Shown here: piece after piece, positions 55,307-64,000 of the stretch
Numbering within the stretch: the first letter of the stretch is position 1
How the letters are laid out: each line of letters begins with the position of its first letter
Assembly (NCBI RefSeq): GCF_009707465.1
Contig: NZ_CP046120.1
Coordinates: 1,145,501-1,209,500, forward strand
From: Novosphingobium sp. Gsoil 351
Lineage (GTDB): Bacteria; Pseudomonadota; Alphaproteobacteria; Sphingomonadales; Sphingomonadaceae
Reading direction: 5' to 3'
DNA: 64,000 nucleotides
Translations under genes and position numbers: made by a program
Notes under the pieces: generated by a model
Seen by the model: the letters and a program-made list of their open reading frames with translations, nothing else
What the model was told of the DNA's origin: nothing
The model's database searches: none

Positions 55307-55425
55307 TCTTCAAGAAAATTGGCTGACCCGGTTTCAAACAGGTCCGTCATTGTCTAGAGCCACTCATCGGCTCTGACATTTGCGCAAGCACTCTACCGGT
55401 CGGGCAGAACGACCGGGGTCGCCCA

Positions 55426-56637
55426 ATGATTGTCACAGTTGTAGCTCTCGCAAGCGCAGTCGCCGTCACCGCCTTCCTGTCATTCGGGCGTTTCGCGCGA
55501 TCAGAATCATGGCGCGCGACGGTCACGCCGCTGGCCTCGATCATCGGCAGCGGGTTCCTCATATGCGGTCCGATCCTCGCGCGGGAGTTCGGCCAGGCGG
55601 CCATCCTCGCCGAGGCGGTGCTGCTCGCGATCGCTTATGCGGCGGGCGCGGTGATCCGATTCAACATCGTTCACGTCGAAAGTTATCTGGAACGGGCCAC
55701 GCTTCACGATCCGGTGGCGTGGCTCGCCCGGATCACCCAAGCCGTGCTCGCCATCGCCTATGCAATCTCGGTAGCCTACTATCTCAAGCTGCTTGCGGAG
55801 TTTCTGCTCAAGCCGATCTCCATCGGTCCCGCGTCGCACAGCCTGGTTTCGAACGCGCTCGTAACTCTGATCCTCTTCGGCATCGTGGCGCTGGCGTTTG
55901 GCAGCGGGCTACGTCGGGTCGAGCATCTCGCGCACGGCACCGTCTCGCTCAAGATCGGCATCATCGCGGGCATGCTGGCGGGACTAGCCTGCTGGTGGCT
56001 GACGAACACCGCTTCCGACCCGCTACCTCCCGCGAAAATCGGATGGAACAGCATCCCGCTGCTGCTTGGACTGGTCATCACGGTACAGGGCTTCGAGACC
56101 TCCCGCTATCTCGGACAAAGCTATTCGCAGGATCTACGCATCCGGACGATGCGTCATGCGCAATGGCTCGCCTCGGGCATCTATCTCGCGTTCCTGGCCC
56201 TGCTGACGCCATTTCTGGGACGCGCGGCGGATGCCGAGGGTGTGGCGGGGATTCTCGATATCATGACCCTGGTCGCTCCCGCTCTAGGCATCTTCGTGCT
56301 GATCGGCGCGCTCGCCAGCCAGCTCAGCGCGGCGGTCGCGGACTCGATCGGTTCCGGCGGGCTACTCAGCGAGGTCACCCAAAAGAAGCTGAGCGTCCGT
56401 GCCGCTTTTGCGCTTGCCGCGGGTCTGGCCGTCGCTGTGGTCTGGCTGACCGACCCATTCGAAGTCGTCGCGATCTCGTCGCGGGCGTTCGCGCTGTATT
56501 ACGCGTTTCAGTGCGTGCTCGCGTTCATGGTGGCGCGCAAGACAGACGTCGCCACGCCGACAAGATTGGCGGGATTCGCGATCGTTGGAGCGATCTGCCT
56601 GGTGGCGACCCTGGTCGGCGCGCCAGCGGAGGGTTGA
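55426..56637 (+). CDS. APC-like multi-pass membrane protein
   Basis: A 403-residue protein with about 11-12 membrane segments and little loop sequence. Recognisable pieces are SIIGSGFLICGPIL near the start, LLLGLVITVQGFETSRYLGQ in the middle and a late ALYYAFQCVLAFMVARK. It resembles the amino-acid-polyamine-cation fold, but I cannot name a substrate. It starts 119 bp after the SLC13 gene and ends just before ClC, so it probably shares its transcript. Confidence 0.75.
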   Translation: MIVTVVALASAVAVTAFLSFGRFARSESWRATVTPLASIIGSGFLICGPILAREFGQAAILAEAVLLAIAYAAGAVIRFNIVHVESYLERATLHDPVAWLARITQAVLAIAYAISVAYYLKLLAEFLLKPISIGPASHSLVSNALVTLILFGIVALAFGSGLRRVEHLAHGTVSLKIGIIAGMLAGLACWWLTNTASDPLPPAKIGWNSIPLLLGLVITVQGFETSRYLGQSYSQDLRIRTMRHAQWLASGIYLAFLALLTPFLGRAADAEGVAGILDIMTLVAPALGIFVLIGALASQLSAAVADSIGSGGLLSEVTQKKLSVRAAFALAAGLAVAVVWLTDPFEVVAISSRAFALYYAFQCVLAFMVARKTDVATPTRLAGFAIVGAICLVATLVGAPAEG

Positions 56638-56639
56638 GG

Positions 56640-57989
56640 GTGCGCTTGCATCGACTTACCCCGCGAAGGGCTCGCGCCCTGCTGCGCCGGCATGGTCCCG
56701 AGGCCCTGGTATGGCGACGGCGAATCGCCATTCTCGGCGGGGCGATCCTGATTGGCCTCATCGCGTTGCTGTTCGCACGCCTGTCCGACTGGGCTGGCGA
56801 AATATTCCTGACGATCGAGAGGCGCTGCTGGTGGGCACCGCTGCTTGCGACGCCGCTGGGATTCGCGGGCTTGGTATGGCTGACGAGATTACTGGCACCC
56901 GCGGCCGGCGGATCTGGAATACCACAAATCATCGCCGCCTCGCGCGATCCGGAAGCCGCGATAAGGACACTCGTTTCCGCGCGCACGGTCGCGGCGAAGT
57001 TCGTGCTGACGATCGGGGCACTGCTGTTCGGCGCTTCAGTCGGTCGCGAGGGACCAACTGTTCAGATCGCAGCCTCAATCATGGGCTACGCGCATCGCGC
57101 GATGGCGATCCCGCTGCGCGCTTCGGTTTACATCGCAGGCGGCGCGGCGGGTGTCGCCGCAGCGTTCAACACCCCGCTCGCCGGAGTCGCTTTCGCAATA
57201 GAGGAACTCGCTGCGGCCTATGAGCAGCGCATGACCCTGTTGGTCATGGCGGCGGTGCTCATCGCCGGCATGGTCAGTTTGGGATTGGCGGGCGACTACG
57301 TTTATTTCGGGGTGATGCGCGAGACCTTGAGCCTGGGGGACGCCCTGGTTGCGACCCCGGTAGCGGGAGTTTTCGGCGGGATCGCCGGGGGGCTGTTTTC
57401 GCGGCTGATGCTCAGCGCCGGAAAATCAACCGCCTTCGCACCGGTACTCTGGCTGCGGGCGAGACCGGTAGCATTCGCGGCGGCCTGCGGGATCGCGGTG
57501 GCGGTCCTGGGCGTAGCCACCGGCTTGACCTGGGGAACTGGCTATCGAACCGCCAACGCGATCATTTCTGGAGCCCACGTTCCGCTGTGGTTTGGGGCCG
57601 CCAAGTTCGTGACGACGCTCGCGACGGCTGTATCGGGCCTTCCTGGCGGGATTTTCGCGCCCTCGCTTTCGGTGGGAGCGGGCATTGGCGACGTGCTGCG
57701 CAGCGTATTTCCCCATTACCCGGCTGGCGCGATTGTGTTGCTCGGGATGGTCGCCTATTTCACCGGGGTCGTCCGCGCGCCGCTGACCGCTGTCATCATC
57801 ATCTCGGAGACGACTGCAAGCCGCGGACTGATGCTGCCACTTCTCGCCACCGCTCTGATAGCCGATTTCGCCGCTCAACTAGTGAGCAAGGAACGGCTTT
57901 ACCATGGTCTCTCCGAGCGGTTCCTCAATCGGTCAATGTCACCGACAGTCGTCAAATCCGAGAATTCCGGACACTTGGGGGGAAGTTAG
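56640..57989 (+). CDS. ClC-type chloride channel/antiporter
   Basis: A 449-residue ClC protein. The ion filter is present: GGSGIP near residue 92, GREGPT near 137 with the gating Glu, and GGIFAPSLSVGAG near 335. The GTG at 56640 has GGAGGGTTGAGG directly upstream and follows the previous stop by 2 bp. ClC antiporters exchange 2 Cl- for H+ and help acid resistance, fitting with the antiporter genes before it. No CBS domains follow. Confidence 0.9.
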   Translation: MRLHRLTPRRARALLRRHGPEALVWRRRIAILGGAILIGLIALLFARLSDWAGEIFLTIERRCWWAPLLATPLGFAGLVWLTRLLAPAAGGSGIPQIIAASRDPEAAIRTLVSARTVAAKFVLTIGALLFGASVGREGPTVQIAASIMGYAHRAMAIPLRASVYIAGGAAGVAAAFNTPLAGVAFAIEELAAAYEQRMTLLVMAAVLIAGMVSLGLAGDYVYFGVMRETLSLGDALVATPVAGVFGGIAGGLFSRLMLSAGKSTAFAPVLWLRARPVAFAAACGIAVAVLGVATGLTWGTGYRTANAIISGAHVPLWFGAAKFVTTLATAVSGLPGGIFAPSLSVGAGIGDVLRSVFPHYPAGAIVLLGMVAYFTGVVRAPLTAVIIISETTASRGLMLPLLATALIADFAAQLVSKERLYHGLSERFLNRSMSPTVVKSENSGHLGGS

Positions 57990-58178
57990 ATGGGGCCACT
58001 CGTCTACTCCGCCAGGCGGTGAATGAAGAACCGCAGCCATGTGGTCATGCAAATCTGTCGGAATAGAAGAACTCCCGCCGCTCCAGCTGAGTGCGAATCC
58101 AGACCGCGGGCACAGGCAAACACCCCTCCAGCCCAGCCGGAATTTTGTAGTCACCGCCTCAGTATTTCCCGATTTGAC

Positions 58179-59161
58179 TCATTTCAGATGTGCTCGGCTC
58201 ATCGCCGGACAGTTACCGAAGGCAAGCCCATTTGGTCCTTTTATCCCATGGCCTATTTGGCCGATGACCATGCCCGCTTTGCTGACTACGGTGACATGAT
58301 CGTCATCGACGTTCGCGACGTACAGCTTTCCATCCGGGCCAAGGCGAACATTTAGAGCACCCTTACGCGTGAAGAAGAACCGCGGCGCTCTCGCGTGTTT
58401 GATCCAGACGACCCCGCCATCGGCAATTGATGGGGCAACGAGCGTGCCATCGGGCAAGCTTTCGAGGTAAATTAGTTGACCTTTGACTGGCGAAGCCCAA
58501 CGCCGCGCAGTCTTCAGTGTCAGAGGATTCAGCAGCGTGATCTCCCCCTTGCCCGAAGCTGCGAGTTCGCCTTTGCGGGTTAGGCGCAGGCCCCTCACCG
58601 ACGTATCAAGTTTGAGGGTCGCGAGCATGACACCGGTCTCGGACTGATATTTGGAAATCCCTCCACTCCGGCAAACGCGAAGAGCGAGAGTCCATCAGCC
58701 GAGAAGACGAAATTGTGAGTGCCTTTTGCCAAGGGGAATGTTCGGAGCAAGCGGCCGGTACCGGAATTATACACGAGCATCGTATCGCCGCCGGACTCCG
58801 CATTGACGAATAGCTCGTCGGTGCGCGGGCGAAGCTTGACACCATGTGGCGCTCGCAGGCCGTCGGGAAGCGTGAAGCGTCCAGTCTCCCGAGATGATCG
58901 CAAGTCGATGCGGCTGACGTGATCGCCGGGAGTGCCGATGCGGCTGTCGTAGTCGGTTATCCCGAATTGGGAGATGTAGGCCGTCCGGCCGTCGGGGCTC
59001 ACCTCAACCTCGTGCGGCCAAGTACCAACTTCGACCCGGTCGATGAGTGTTCCGTCAGGATCTACGATGGCGAGCGCCGTTCCCTGCTCTTAGGCAATCA
59101 GGATGCAGAACGGTGTCGTGAGCGCCGCCGCCAAGACGGCACTGGCCAGCAACTGAAACAT
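58179..59161 (-). pseudogene. Broken YncE-like beta-propeller gene
   Basis: The first frame has a signal peptide (MFQLLASAVLAAALTTPFCI) followed at once by a TAA stop at 59090-59092, where family logic expects sense codons. The frame then continues VDPDGTLIDRVEVGTWPHEV and VSPDGRTAYISQFG. A second break near 58659-58661 moves the rest to another frame (ISKYQSETGVMLATLKLD). The repeats read like a seven-bladed YncE/SMP-30 propeller. Two independent defects, including an in-frame stop, make this a true pseudogene. Confidence 0.8.
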
Positions 59162-59416
59162 GAGGTGTTCCTCCAGCGAGGTGTCCGGGATGGACTAGCA
59201 TCTCAGCCGCAACTGGCCCAACGCCGCCTGCGCACATCTGACACCTTTATGATCATCGTCGCCCACCGCGGCAGGAAGCGGACGCTGCTGCGGTTCTTGG
59301 GTAACGCACGCACGCGGTTCTAACTCCGAGAGCATACTCGCGTGCCTGGCTAATGCAGCACTGCGCGTTCGCGTCAGGGGTTGCGAAGATGCGCTCGTCG
59401 TTTACCGGGTAGCGAA

Positions 59417-59812
59417 GTGCCAACGCCGGAGCCTATTGCCAGCCCCTCGGCAGAGGAGGCCGTCGAATTCATTCGCGATACGTTTCGGTCGGTCTGGTCG
59501 ATCGAAGTGCTTGGTCAATTGCGCGCTCATGTCGATCGGACGATTGCCGAAGGCGACCTGGTTCGCGAAATGCGAGCAAGTTTGCTTGTTGTGCGGCAGA
59601 GCCTGGAAAGCTTGATGGCCGCGGGTCTGGTGTCAATCCATGGCGATGACACGATCTGCTATGCCCCCGCCACCCCTCGTCTAGGTGCGCTCGCAGATGC
59701 TGCGCTCGAATATTATCGAAAAAACCCCGATGCCGCCCGCAGGGTGATCGTCGCCGCCTTGAACCCTGGCGCAACCGCGTTCGCTGCCGCATTCAAGCTG
59801 AGGAAGGATTGA
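59417..59812 (+). CDS. Small protein with winged-helix character
   Basis: A 131-residue protein. AVEFIRDTFRSVWSIEVLGQ, then LLVVRQSLESLMAAGLVSIHGDDTICYAP reads like a winged helix-turn-helix with a beta wing. The C terminus is helical. It starts at GTG 59417 (an earlier TTG is possible) and overlaps the next membrane gene by 1 bp. I recognise no named family. It may regulate or partner the two small membrane proteins after it. Confidence 0.7.
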   Translation: MPTPEPIASPSAEEAVEFIRDTFRSVWSIEVLGQLRAHVDRTIAEGDLVREMRASLLVVRQSLESLMAAGLVSIHGDDTICYAPATPRLGALADAALEYYRKNPDAARRVIVAALNPGATAFAAAFKLRKD

Positions 59813-60081
59813 TGGCCCCTGCAGCACCGACCTTGGTGTACGTGCTATGCCTTGTCACGGCGGCCATCTGTGCTTGCCTGCTAGGACGGGGATATGCACG
59901 CAGCGGCCAACCCCTGCTGTTCTGGAGCGCGATCTGCTTCGTCTTCCTGGCTCTGAACAGCCTGATCGTTGTAATAGACCTGCTGCTCGTGCCCAATATC
60001 GACCTGCGTCTATTGCGATACGCGCTTTCGCTCGTGGCGGTAGGTTCAATGCTCTATGGCCTGATCTGGAACGAACGATGA
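59812..60081 (+). CDS. DUF5985-like small membrane protein (first copy)
   Basis: An 89-residue protein with three membrane segments: TLVYVLCLVTAAICACLLG, LLFWSAICFVFLALNSLIVVI and RYALSLVAVGSMLYGLIW. It matches the DUF5985 layout. ATG 59812 overlaps the previous stop. A paralogue follows immediately with a 4-bp overlap, so they may form a heterodimer. Confidence 0.8.
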   Translation: MAPAAPTLVYVLCLVTAAICACLLGRGYARSGQPLLFWSAICFVFLALNSLIVVIDLLLVPNIDLRLLRYALSLVAVGSMLYGLIWNER

Positions 60082-60347
60082 CGGCGCTGTTGGCATTGCT
60101 CGCGGGAGCTATAACATTTGGCTTCGGCGCCATTGGCCTGTTCTTTCTGCGCTATTGGCTCAGGTCTAAGGACGGCCTGTTCTTGGCCTTCGCAATCGCG
60201 TTCTGGCTGCTCGGAATTGGTCAGGCCCTGACGACGCTTTCCGAGTGGCCGGTCGAAGAGCGGAGCTGGCTTTATTTGCTTCGATTGGCAGCCTTCCTTC
60301 TCATTATCATAGCGATCTGGCGCAAGAATCGCGGGGAATTGCGGTAG
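60078..60347 (+). CDS. DUF5985-like small membrane protein (second copy)
   Basis: An 89-residue paralogue of the preceding gene, also with three membrane segments (LLALLAGAITFGFGAIGLFF, GLFLAFAIAFWLLGIGQAL and a late LLIIIAIW). The charged loop WLRSKDG aligns with GYARSGQ in the first copy. Function is unknown. Confidence 0.8.
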   Translation: MTALLALLAGAITFGFGAIGLFFLRYWLRSKDGLFLAFAIAFWLLGIGQALTTLSEWPVEERSWLYLLRLAAFLLIIIAIWRKNRGELR

Positions 60348-60772
60348 CTGGCGTAGCGGCTCGGCCGTCAGGAGAGGCGTCCTCAGCTGATACCGACATC
60401 GTTTGCAAGACGACGCGGACTCGAGAGGCGAAGAAGCTTCGAAAGATCGGACAAAGCTTCGTCGAAAGATATTTGCGCGGATCGCGCCTGGGGCGGCTGG
60501 TGTGGCCGTCGCATATTTTCACCGCGTCCGCGATCGGTAGCGAGCTTAGCGACCGCCGGCTATCAGGCAAATGTCACGCCCATCTTCTGGCATGGTGCCG
60601 GGCGAATGCCGGTCGATTAGAATGGCGAGAATTCAAGGGCTGGCCCTTTTGAGCGGCCCGGCCGGAACCGGCCCCATTGCCCGTGACCCGAGTGACATCG
60701 GGCGATCGGCGGGATAGAAGGCGATAATTTCGGAACCCGGAAACGCGGCATCGAGGTGGGCATGGAGCCGGT
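60348..60772. other. 425-bp gap, no gene supported
   Basis: A forward frame reaches 60652 but starts inside the previous gene and has no recognisable domain. No convincing terminator hairpin is seen before the convergent gene that ends at 60773. Confidence 0.35.
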
Positions 60773-61141
60773 TCAGAATTGCACTTTGGTTCCGCAATAC
60801 CGATAATTTGTTCCGCTCATGCGAAAGTTGCTGGGATTCCTGATGGTGAGGACCGTAAGGCCACCCACTATCACGTCACCGCTTTGAATATCTCGACACT
60901 GATCCCCGAGCGTGAAGACGTTGCCTTTCTGCGTGACGGTCTTGATTGAGCATTCGCCCTGGGAGGCGCCGATGGAGCTCTTGCCGCCCCAGTAGGTCAC
61001 TATCTCCGCATTGGACGCCCCTTTGCAGGGTCGACCAGTAGGCACATAGATGCCTTGCTTGAGGGGGAGAAGGTCGGCCGCGATCGCTCCGCTTGAGGCG
61101 AGCAGGGCAACCACGAAAGCAATGCTGGCCGGCAAGCGCAT
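60773..61141 (-). CDS. Small secreted protein of unknown function
   Basis: A 122-residue protein with a clear signal peptide (1-21, ending SGAIAADL) and four cysteines in the mature part (PCKG, ECSIK, QCRD, RYCGT) that could form two disulfides. The mature part is beta-rich, with VFTLGDQCRDI and LTVLTIRNPSNF. I do not recognise the family. It stands alone on the reverse strand. Confidence 0.75.
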   Translation of the reverse strand: MRLPASIAFVVALLASSGAIAADLLPLKQGIYVPTGRPCKGASNAEIVTYWGGKSSIGASQGECSIKTVTQKGNVFTLGDQCRDIQSGDVIVGGLTVLTIRNPSNFRMSGTNYRYCGTKVQF

Positions 61142-61690
61142 TGGCGATCTCCGAGGGGTGAAGGAAGTGCGACCGCGCCTACGTTAGCCATTTCCTGCCG
61201 CCAAGGGAACCGCGACACCCAGTTTCCGCCCAGGTAGCTGCGGATCGACCGCTATCGCGGCCTAAGGGTCCGAAAGCGGTTTGTCGGCCTGCGGCCCCCT
61301 CGTCGGTCAATCAGGCTTGGGAACGCTTAGCCAGCTGGCCTGACTGCCTGCGGGCACAGCTCCAACGACCGCGACTGATTAAATGAAGGTGGATAGCGGG
61401 CATAGGCTCAACGGGGAGCTTGGGTCGCGCTACCGCCGCCCATTCCTTAGTCTTGGCGACCCCCTCGCGAGAAGTGCATCAGTGGCAGGCATGGCAAATG
61501 TCTACCGCATCAGAAAGACAACGTGCGGCGTCACTCGATGCTCCTTCCGTGGAATCTTGCACGCCAACTTCCACAATCACTTCAACCAGGGACGTCACTG
61601 GGTTGAGGGTCAGACCCACACCCGTCTCCGTCGAGCCGGCTGAGTGACGGACGCTTCACCGAGTATCTACATCTCGGGATTTCTTCGATA
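61142..61690. other. 549-bp gap of low coding content
   Basis: Short frames occur on the forward strand (for example near 61383-61647) but lack domains and ribosome-binding sites. The gap lies between a reverse-strand secreted-protein gene and the forward MarR gene, so it should hold both promoters. I cannot point to either. Confidence 0.35.
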
Positions 61691-62122
61691 TTGCTAACAC
61701 GCCTACACGCGTTTGAATCCGAGGGAGACCATGTCTTGCCCGCAAGCCTGACAGACGAACACTATCAAGCACTAGCCAATTTTCGCTACGCTTTACGAAC
61801 CTTTCTCGCGTTCAGCGGGTCTCAGGTTGCAAGATTTGGCCTTACTCCTCAACAACATCAGGCGCTTCTTGCTGTCCGCGCAGCGACACAGGAAGCCGAC
61901 ATCGGATATGTCGCGGAGCGCCTGATAATCAAGCCTCACAGCGCATCAGGCCTTGTCGCGAGACTTGAGGCCACTGGGTTCGTAACGAGCCAAAGCTCCC
62001 AGAAAGATCGCCGCCAAAGGCTTATTGTTCTCACCCGAAAGGGCCGCGACGTCCTCGAGCGGTTGTCAGTCATAAACCGGGGGAAATCGATCGCCTACGC
62101 CCGATTCTTGAAGCGATGCTAG
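61691..62122 (+). CDS. MarR-family transcriptional regulator
   Basis: A protein of up to 143 residues. The winged helix is clear: GLTPQQHQALLAV, then IGYVAERLIIKPHSASGLVA and RLEATGFVTSQSSQKDRRQR as wing. The start is uncertain: TTG 61691 gives the full length, TTG 61736 would cut 15 residues. It lies 0.2 kb before the PQQ dehydrogenase gene and may control it or respond to a small molecule. Confidence 0.8.
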   Translation: MLTRLHAFESEGDHVLPASLTDEHYQALANFRYALRTFLAFSGSQVARFGLTPQQHQALLAVRAATQEADIGYVAERLIIKPHSASGLVARLEATGFVTSQSSQKDRRQRLIVLTRKGRDVLERLSVINRGKSIAYARFLKRC

Positions 62123-62323
62123 ATACGCTGACCTGATCAAGCCGGACAGGCTTGCCGGATATATCGCTCTATGACATATCTCGGCAAGAGAGGCACTCCT
62201 ATGTTAGCATCCGGATCGCTTTCCTGTGGCCACATTAAAAGCGAGATTGCCGCGGCCAGCCTCTCGGCACGCTTTCCTCGACCCCGGCGCGCGCGAGCTG
62301 GGGGTCAGACGAAAGGACGCGGA

Positions 62324-64000
62324 GTGGCCGCGATCTTGTTAGCTCTGATACTGATCCCTCCATTGGCGGCCTGCTCCAAAAGTGACCACGTACCCCGCCA
62401 ATCGACTAGCCTAACTTCGCATGCCGAGAGAGCGGGTTCCTTCAACGCCGCACCAGGTGGAAATGACGGCGACTGGACGAGCCAAGCAAAGGACTTCGCC
62501 AATAGCCGGTACTCCACGCTCGATGACATCAATGTGGCGAATGTTTCCCAGCTGAAGGTCGCTTGGACGTTTTCAGATGGCGCCCTTTACGGGCACGAGG
62601 GTGCGCCTCTCGTTCAAGGCGACGCCATGTATCTTGTCTCGCCTTTCCCGGATCGCGCTTACGCGCTCGACCTTACAAAGCCGGGATCCCCCATAAAGTG
62701 GGCGTTTTCTCCCAATCCATCACCGATGGCCATCGGCAAAGCTTGTTGCGACGCGGTACTCCGCGGCTGGGCCATCGGAGGAGGAAAGTTAGTCTACAGC
62801 CTCCTCGACGCCCATGTCGTCGCAGTCGATCTTAAGACGGGCAAAGAAGTTTGGCGCACCAAGATGGCGGACGTCGCCAAGGGCGTCACGATGACTAGCC
62901 CAGCATTTATAGCGGGCGACAAAGTCTTCGTGGGCAATTCGGGCGGAGAAATGGGGGTCGCCGGCTGGATGGCCGCACTTGATCTGGGAACCGGTAAGGA
63001 GCTGTGGCGCGCCTATTCGGTCGGCAACGACCAGCAGGTGAAAATCGGAGCGCGGTTCAAACCTTTCTACCCGCAACTGCGCGGAAAAGACCTTGGTATC
63101 ACCTCCTGGCCCGTGGGTATGGCGCAGCACGGCGCTGGTGCCGCTTGGGGCTTCTTCAGCTACGATCCTGAAACAAACCTGGTTTTCTACGGCACGTCCA
63201 ACCCCGGTCCGCGCGTTCCCGTGCAGCGCCCGGGCGATAACTTGTTCTCCAGCGCCGTGTTTGCACGGGACGCTGACACGGGAGAAGCGGTCTGGGCCTA
63301 CCAGTTCACCCCGCACGATGAATGGGACTACGACGGCGTCAACGAGATGATGCTGCTCGACCTTCCGATCAACGGCCGGATGCGTAAGACCATTGTGCAC
63401 TTCGATCGTAACACCTTTGCCTATGTACTAGATCGCCAGACAGGCGAGGTCATCAGAGCAGACAATTTCGCCTACCAGAACTGGTCGACCGGGTTCGACT
63501 ACAAGACCGGCCGCCCGATCGTGAACCAGGCCAGTGAACCGCATCCCGAAAAGGCGCTCGACCGGGTCTGCCCGCCCGATATCGGCCAGAAGGACTGGGA
63601 GCCGCCGGCCTTCAGCCCGCAGACGGGGCTCGTCTACGTCGGCGCGTTCAATATCTGCATGAAGCTGACCGATCACAAAGTGAGCTACATCGCCGGCACT
63701 CCCTATGACGGAATGGAAATGAAGCGCATGAGCGTCGACGGTCCGGACGGCGACTGGGGCCAGCTGATCGCATGGGATCCCGTCAAGGGTCGCGCGGCTT
63801 GGCGTATCCCTGAACGGTTCATGGTAATGTCCGGCACGCTGGCGACCGCGGGTCACCTAGTCTTCTACGGTACCAGTGATGGCTGGTTCCGCGCGGTCGA
63901 CGCGCGGATCGGCAAGATCCTTTGGCAGCAGAAGCTATCGAGCGGAATCATTGGCCAGCCCATGACTTATCGGGGTCCGGATGGAACTCAGTATGTGGCT
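62324..64000 (+). CDS. PQQ-dependent alcohol dehydrogenase (XoxF-like), cut by window edge
   Basis: The first 559 residues of a quinoprotein alcohol dehydrogenase. The N terminus is a lipoprotein-like signal with LAACS. Adjacent Cys141-Cys142 (GKACCDAV) match the rare disulfide near PQQ, and propeller Trp motifs are frequent. The catalytic region reads TPHDEWDYDG: Asp335 is the usual base and Asp337 two residues later marks the lanthanide-dependent XoxF type, where calcium enzymes have Ala. GTG 62324 follows AAAGGA; an in-frame ATG at 62201 is possible but leaves a worse signal. The 3' end is outside the window. Confidence 0.87.
   Translation, partial: MAAILLALILIPPLAACSKSDHVPRQSTSLTSHAERAGSFNAAPGGNDGDWTSQAKDFANSRYSTLDDINVANVSQLKVAWTFSDGALYGHEGAPLVQGDAMYLVSPFPDRAYALDLTKPGSPIKWAFSPNPSPMAIGKACCDAVLRGWAIGGGKLVYSLLDAHVVAVDLKTGKEVWRTKMADVAKGVTMTSPAFIAGDKVFVGNSGGEMGVAGWMAALDLGTGKELWRAYSVGNDQQVKIGARFKPFYPQLRGKDLGITSWPVGMAQHGAGAAWGFFSYDPETNLVFYGTSNPGPRVPVQRPGDNLFSSAVFARDADTGEAVWAYQFTPHDEWDYDGVNEMMLLDLPINGRMRKTIVHFDRNTFAYVLDRQTGEVIRADNFAYQNWSTGFDYKTGRPIVNQASEPHPEKALDRVCPPDIGQKDWEPPAFSPQTGLVYVGAFNICMKLTDHKVSYIAGTPYDGMEMKRMSVDGPDGDWGQLIAWDPVKGRAAWRIPERFMVMSGTLATAGHLVFYGTSDGWFRAVDARIGKILWQQKLSSGIIGQPMTYRGPDGTQYVA

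Noticed and set aside
55356..55374. Weak hairpin AGAGCC/GGCTCT
   Set aside because: Only a 6-bp stem with a 7-base loop and no T-run; not enough for a terminator call.
55380..57989. An 869-residue forward open frame before ClC
   Set aside because: The first 420 residues are a shadow of the APC-like gene; the ClC protein starts at GTG 56640.
60245..60652. A 135-residue forward frame
   Set aside because: It begins inside the second DUF5985-like gene and has no recognisable content.
1..64000. CRISPR array
   Set aside because: No regularly spaced repeats of CRISPR length were seen anywhere; the only tandem repeats are the 10-bp and 12-bp units listed.

Overview
The window looks like a high-GC alphaproteobacterium, most likely a sphingomonad. 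The grounds are a benenodin/astexin-type lasso peptide cluster with its own isopeptidase, a Trb-type conjugation system preceded by an excisionase/traF/transglycosylase module, paired DUF5985-like membrane genes and strong G/C codon bias. All family names were assigned by reading motifs and were not checked against a database.

Positions 1-12,031 look like a defence-type cargo block. It holds a 2022-residue repeat protein with a PIN-like centre (182-6250), a compact ubiquitin-like conjugation cassette (JAB-E1 fusion, E2-like protein and a single ubiquitin-like protein, 6683-8726), a divergent XRE regulator with three 14-bp operator-like dyads, a papain-like cysteine-peptidase candidate (9426-10913) and a nucleotidyltransferase-HEPN fusion.

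Positions 12,139-45,094 are an integrative conjugative element. From the left it carries DUF2493, DUF2958, a sigma-like helix-turn-helix gene, a large ParB-like protein, ArdC, then a transglycosylase, TraF and an AlpA-like gene that resemble the excisionase/mating module of symbiosis ICEs. Next comes a DUF6499-DUF2285 activator split by a +1 frame change beside luxR/luxI. That arrangement recalls the quorum-controlled, frameshift-made FseA of ICEMlSym(R7A). The element also carries a PhyH oxygenase, a GntR regulator and a full lasso peptide cluster: precursor, B and C forward, TonB receptor and isopeptidase in reverse. traG, a CopG-like gene, trbBCDEJLFGI, a small excisionase-like gene and a tyrosine integrase follow. 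A tRNA-Ser-like 3' end at 45,072-45,094 is the probable attachment site. No relaxase is visible, and the left end is not resolved.

Positions 45,095-64,000 look chromosomal: an adenylate cyclase, a LysR regulator divergent from a three-gene AhpD-like/flavin-type/NTF2-like operon, a DUF1223 remnant, a response regulator, a tight ion-transport operon (DUF389, NhaP-type antiporter, SLC13/TrkA-C carrier, APC-like protein, ClC), a decayed beta-propeller gene, small membrane genes, a MarR regulator and the start of a XoxF-like lanthanide-type PQQ alcohol dehydrogenase that runs off the right edge.

Four genes are interrupted by one-base changes at or next to short homopolymers: the DUF2285 gene, traG, DUF389 and the propeller. 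The propeller also has an in-frame stop and is a real pseudogene. The DUF2285 shift may be programmed. The traG and DUF389 shifts may be sequencing errors.
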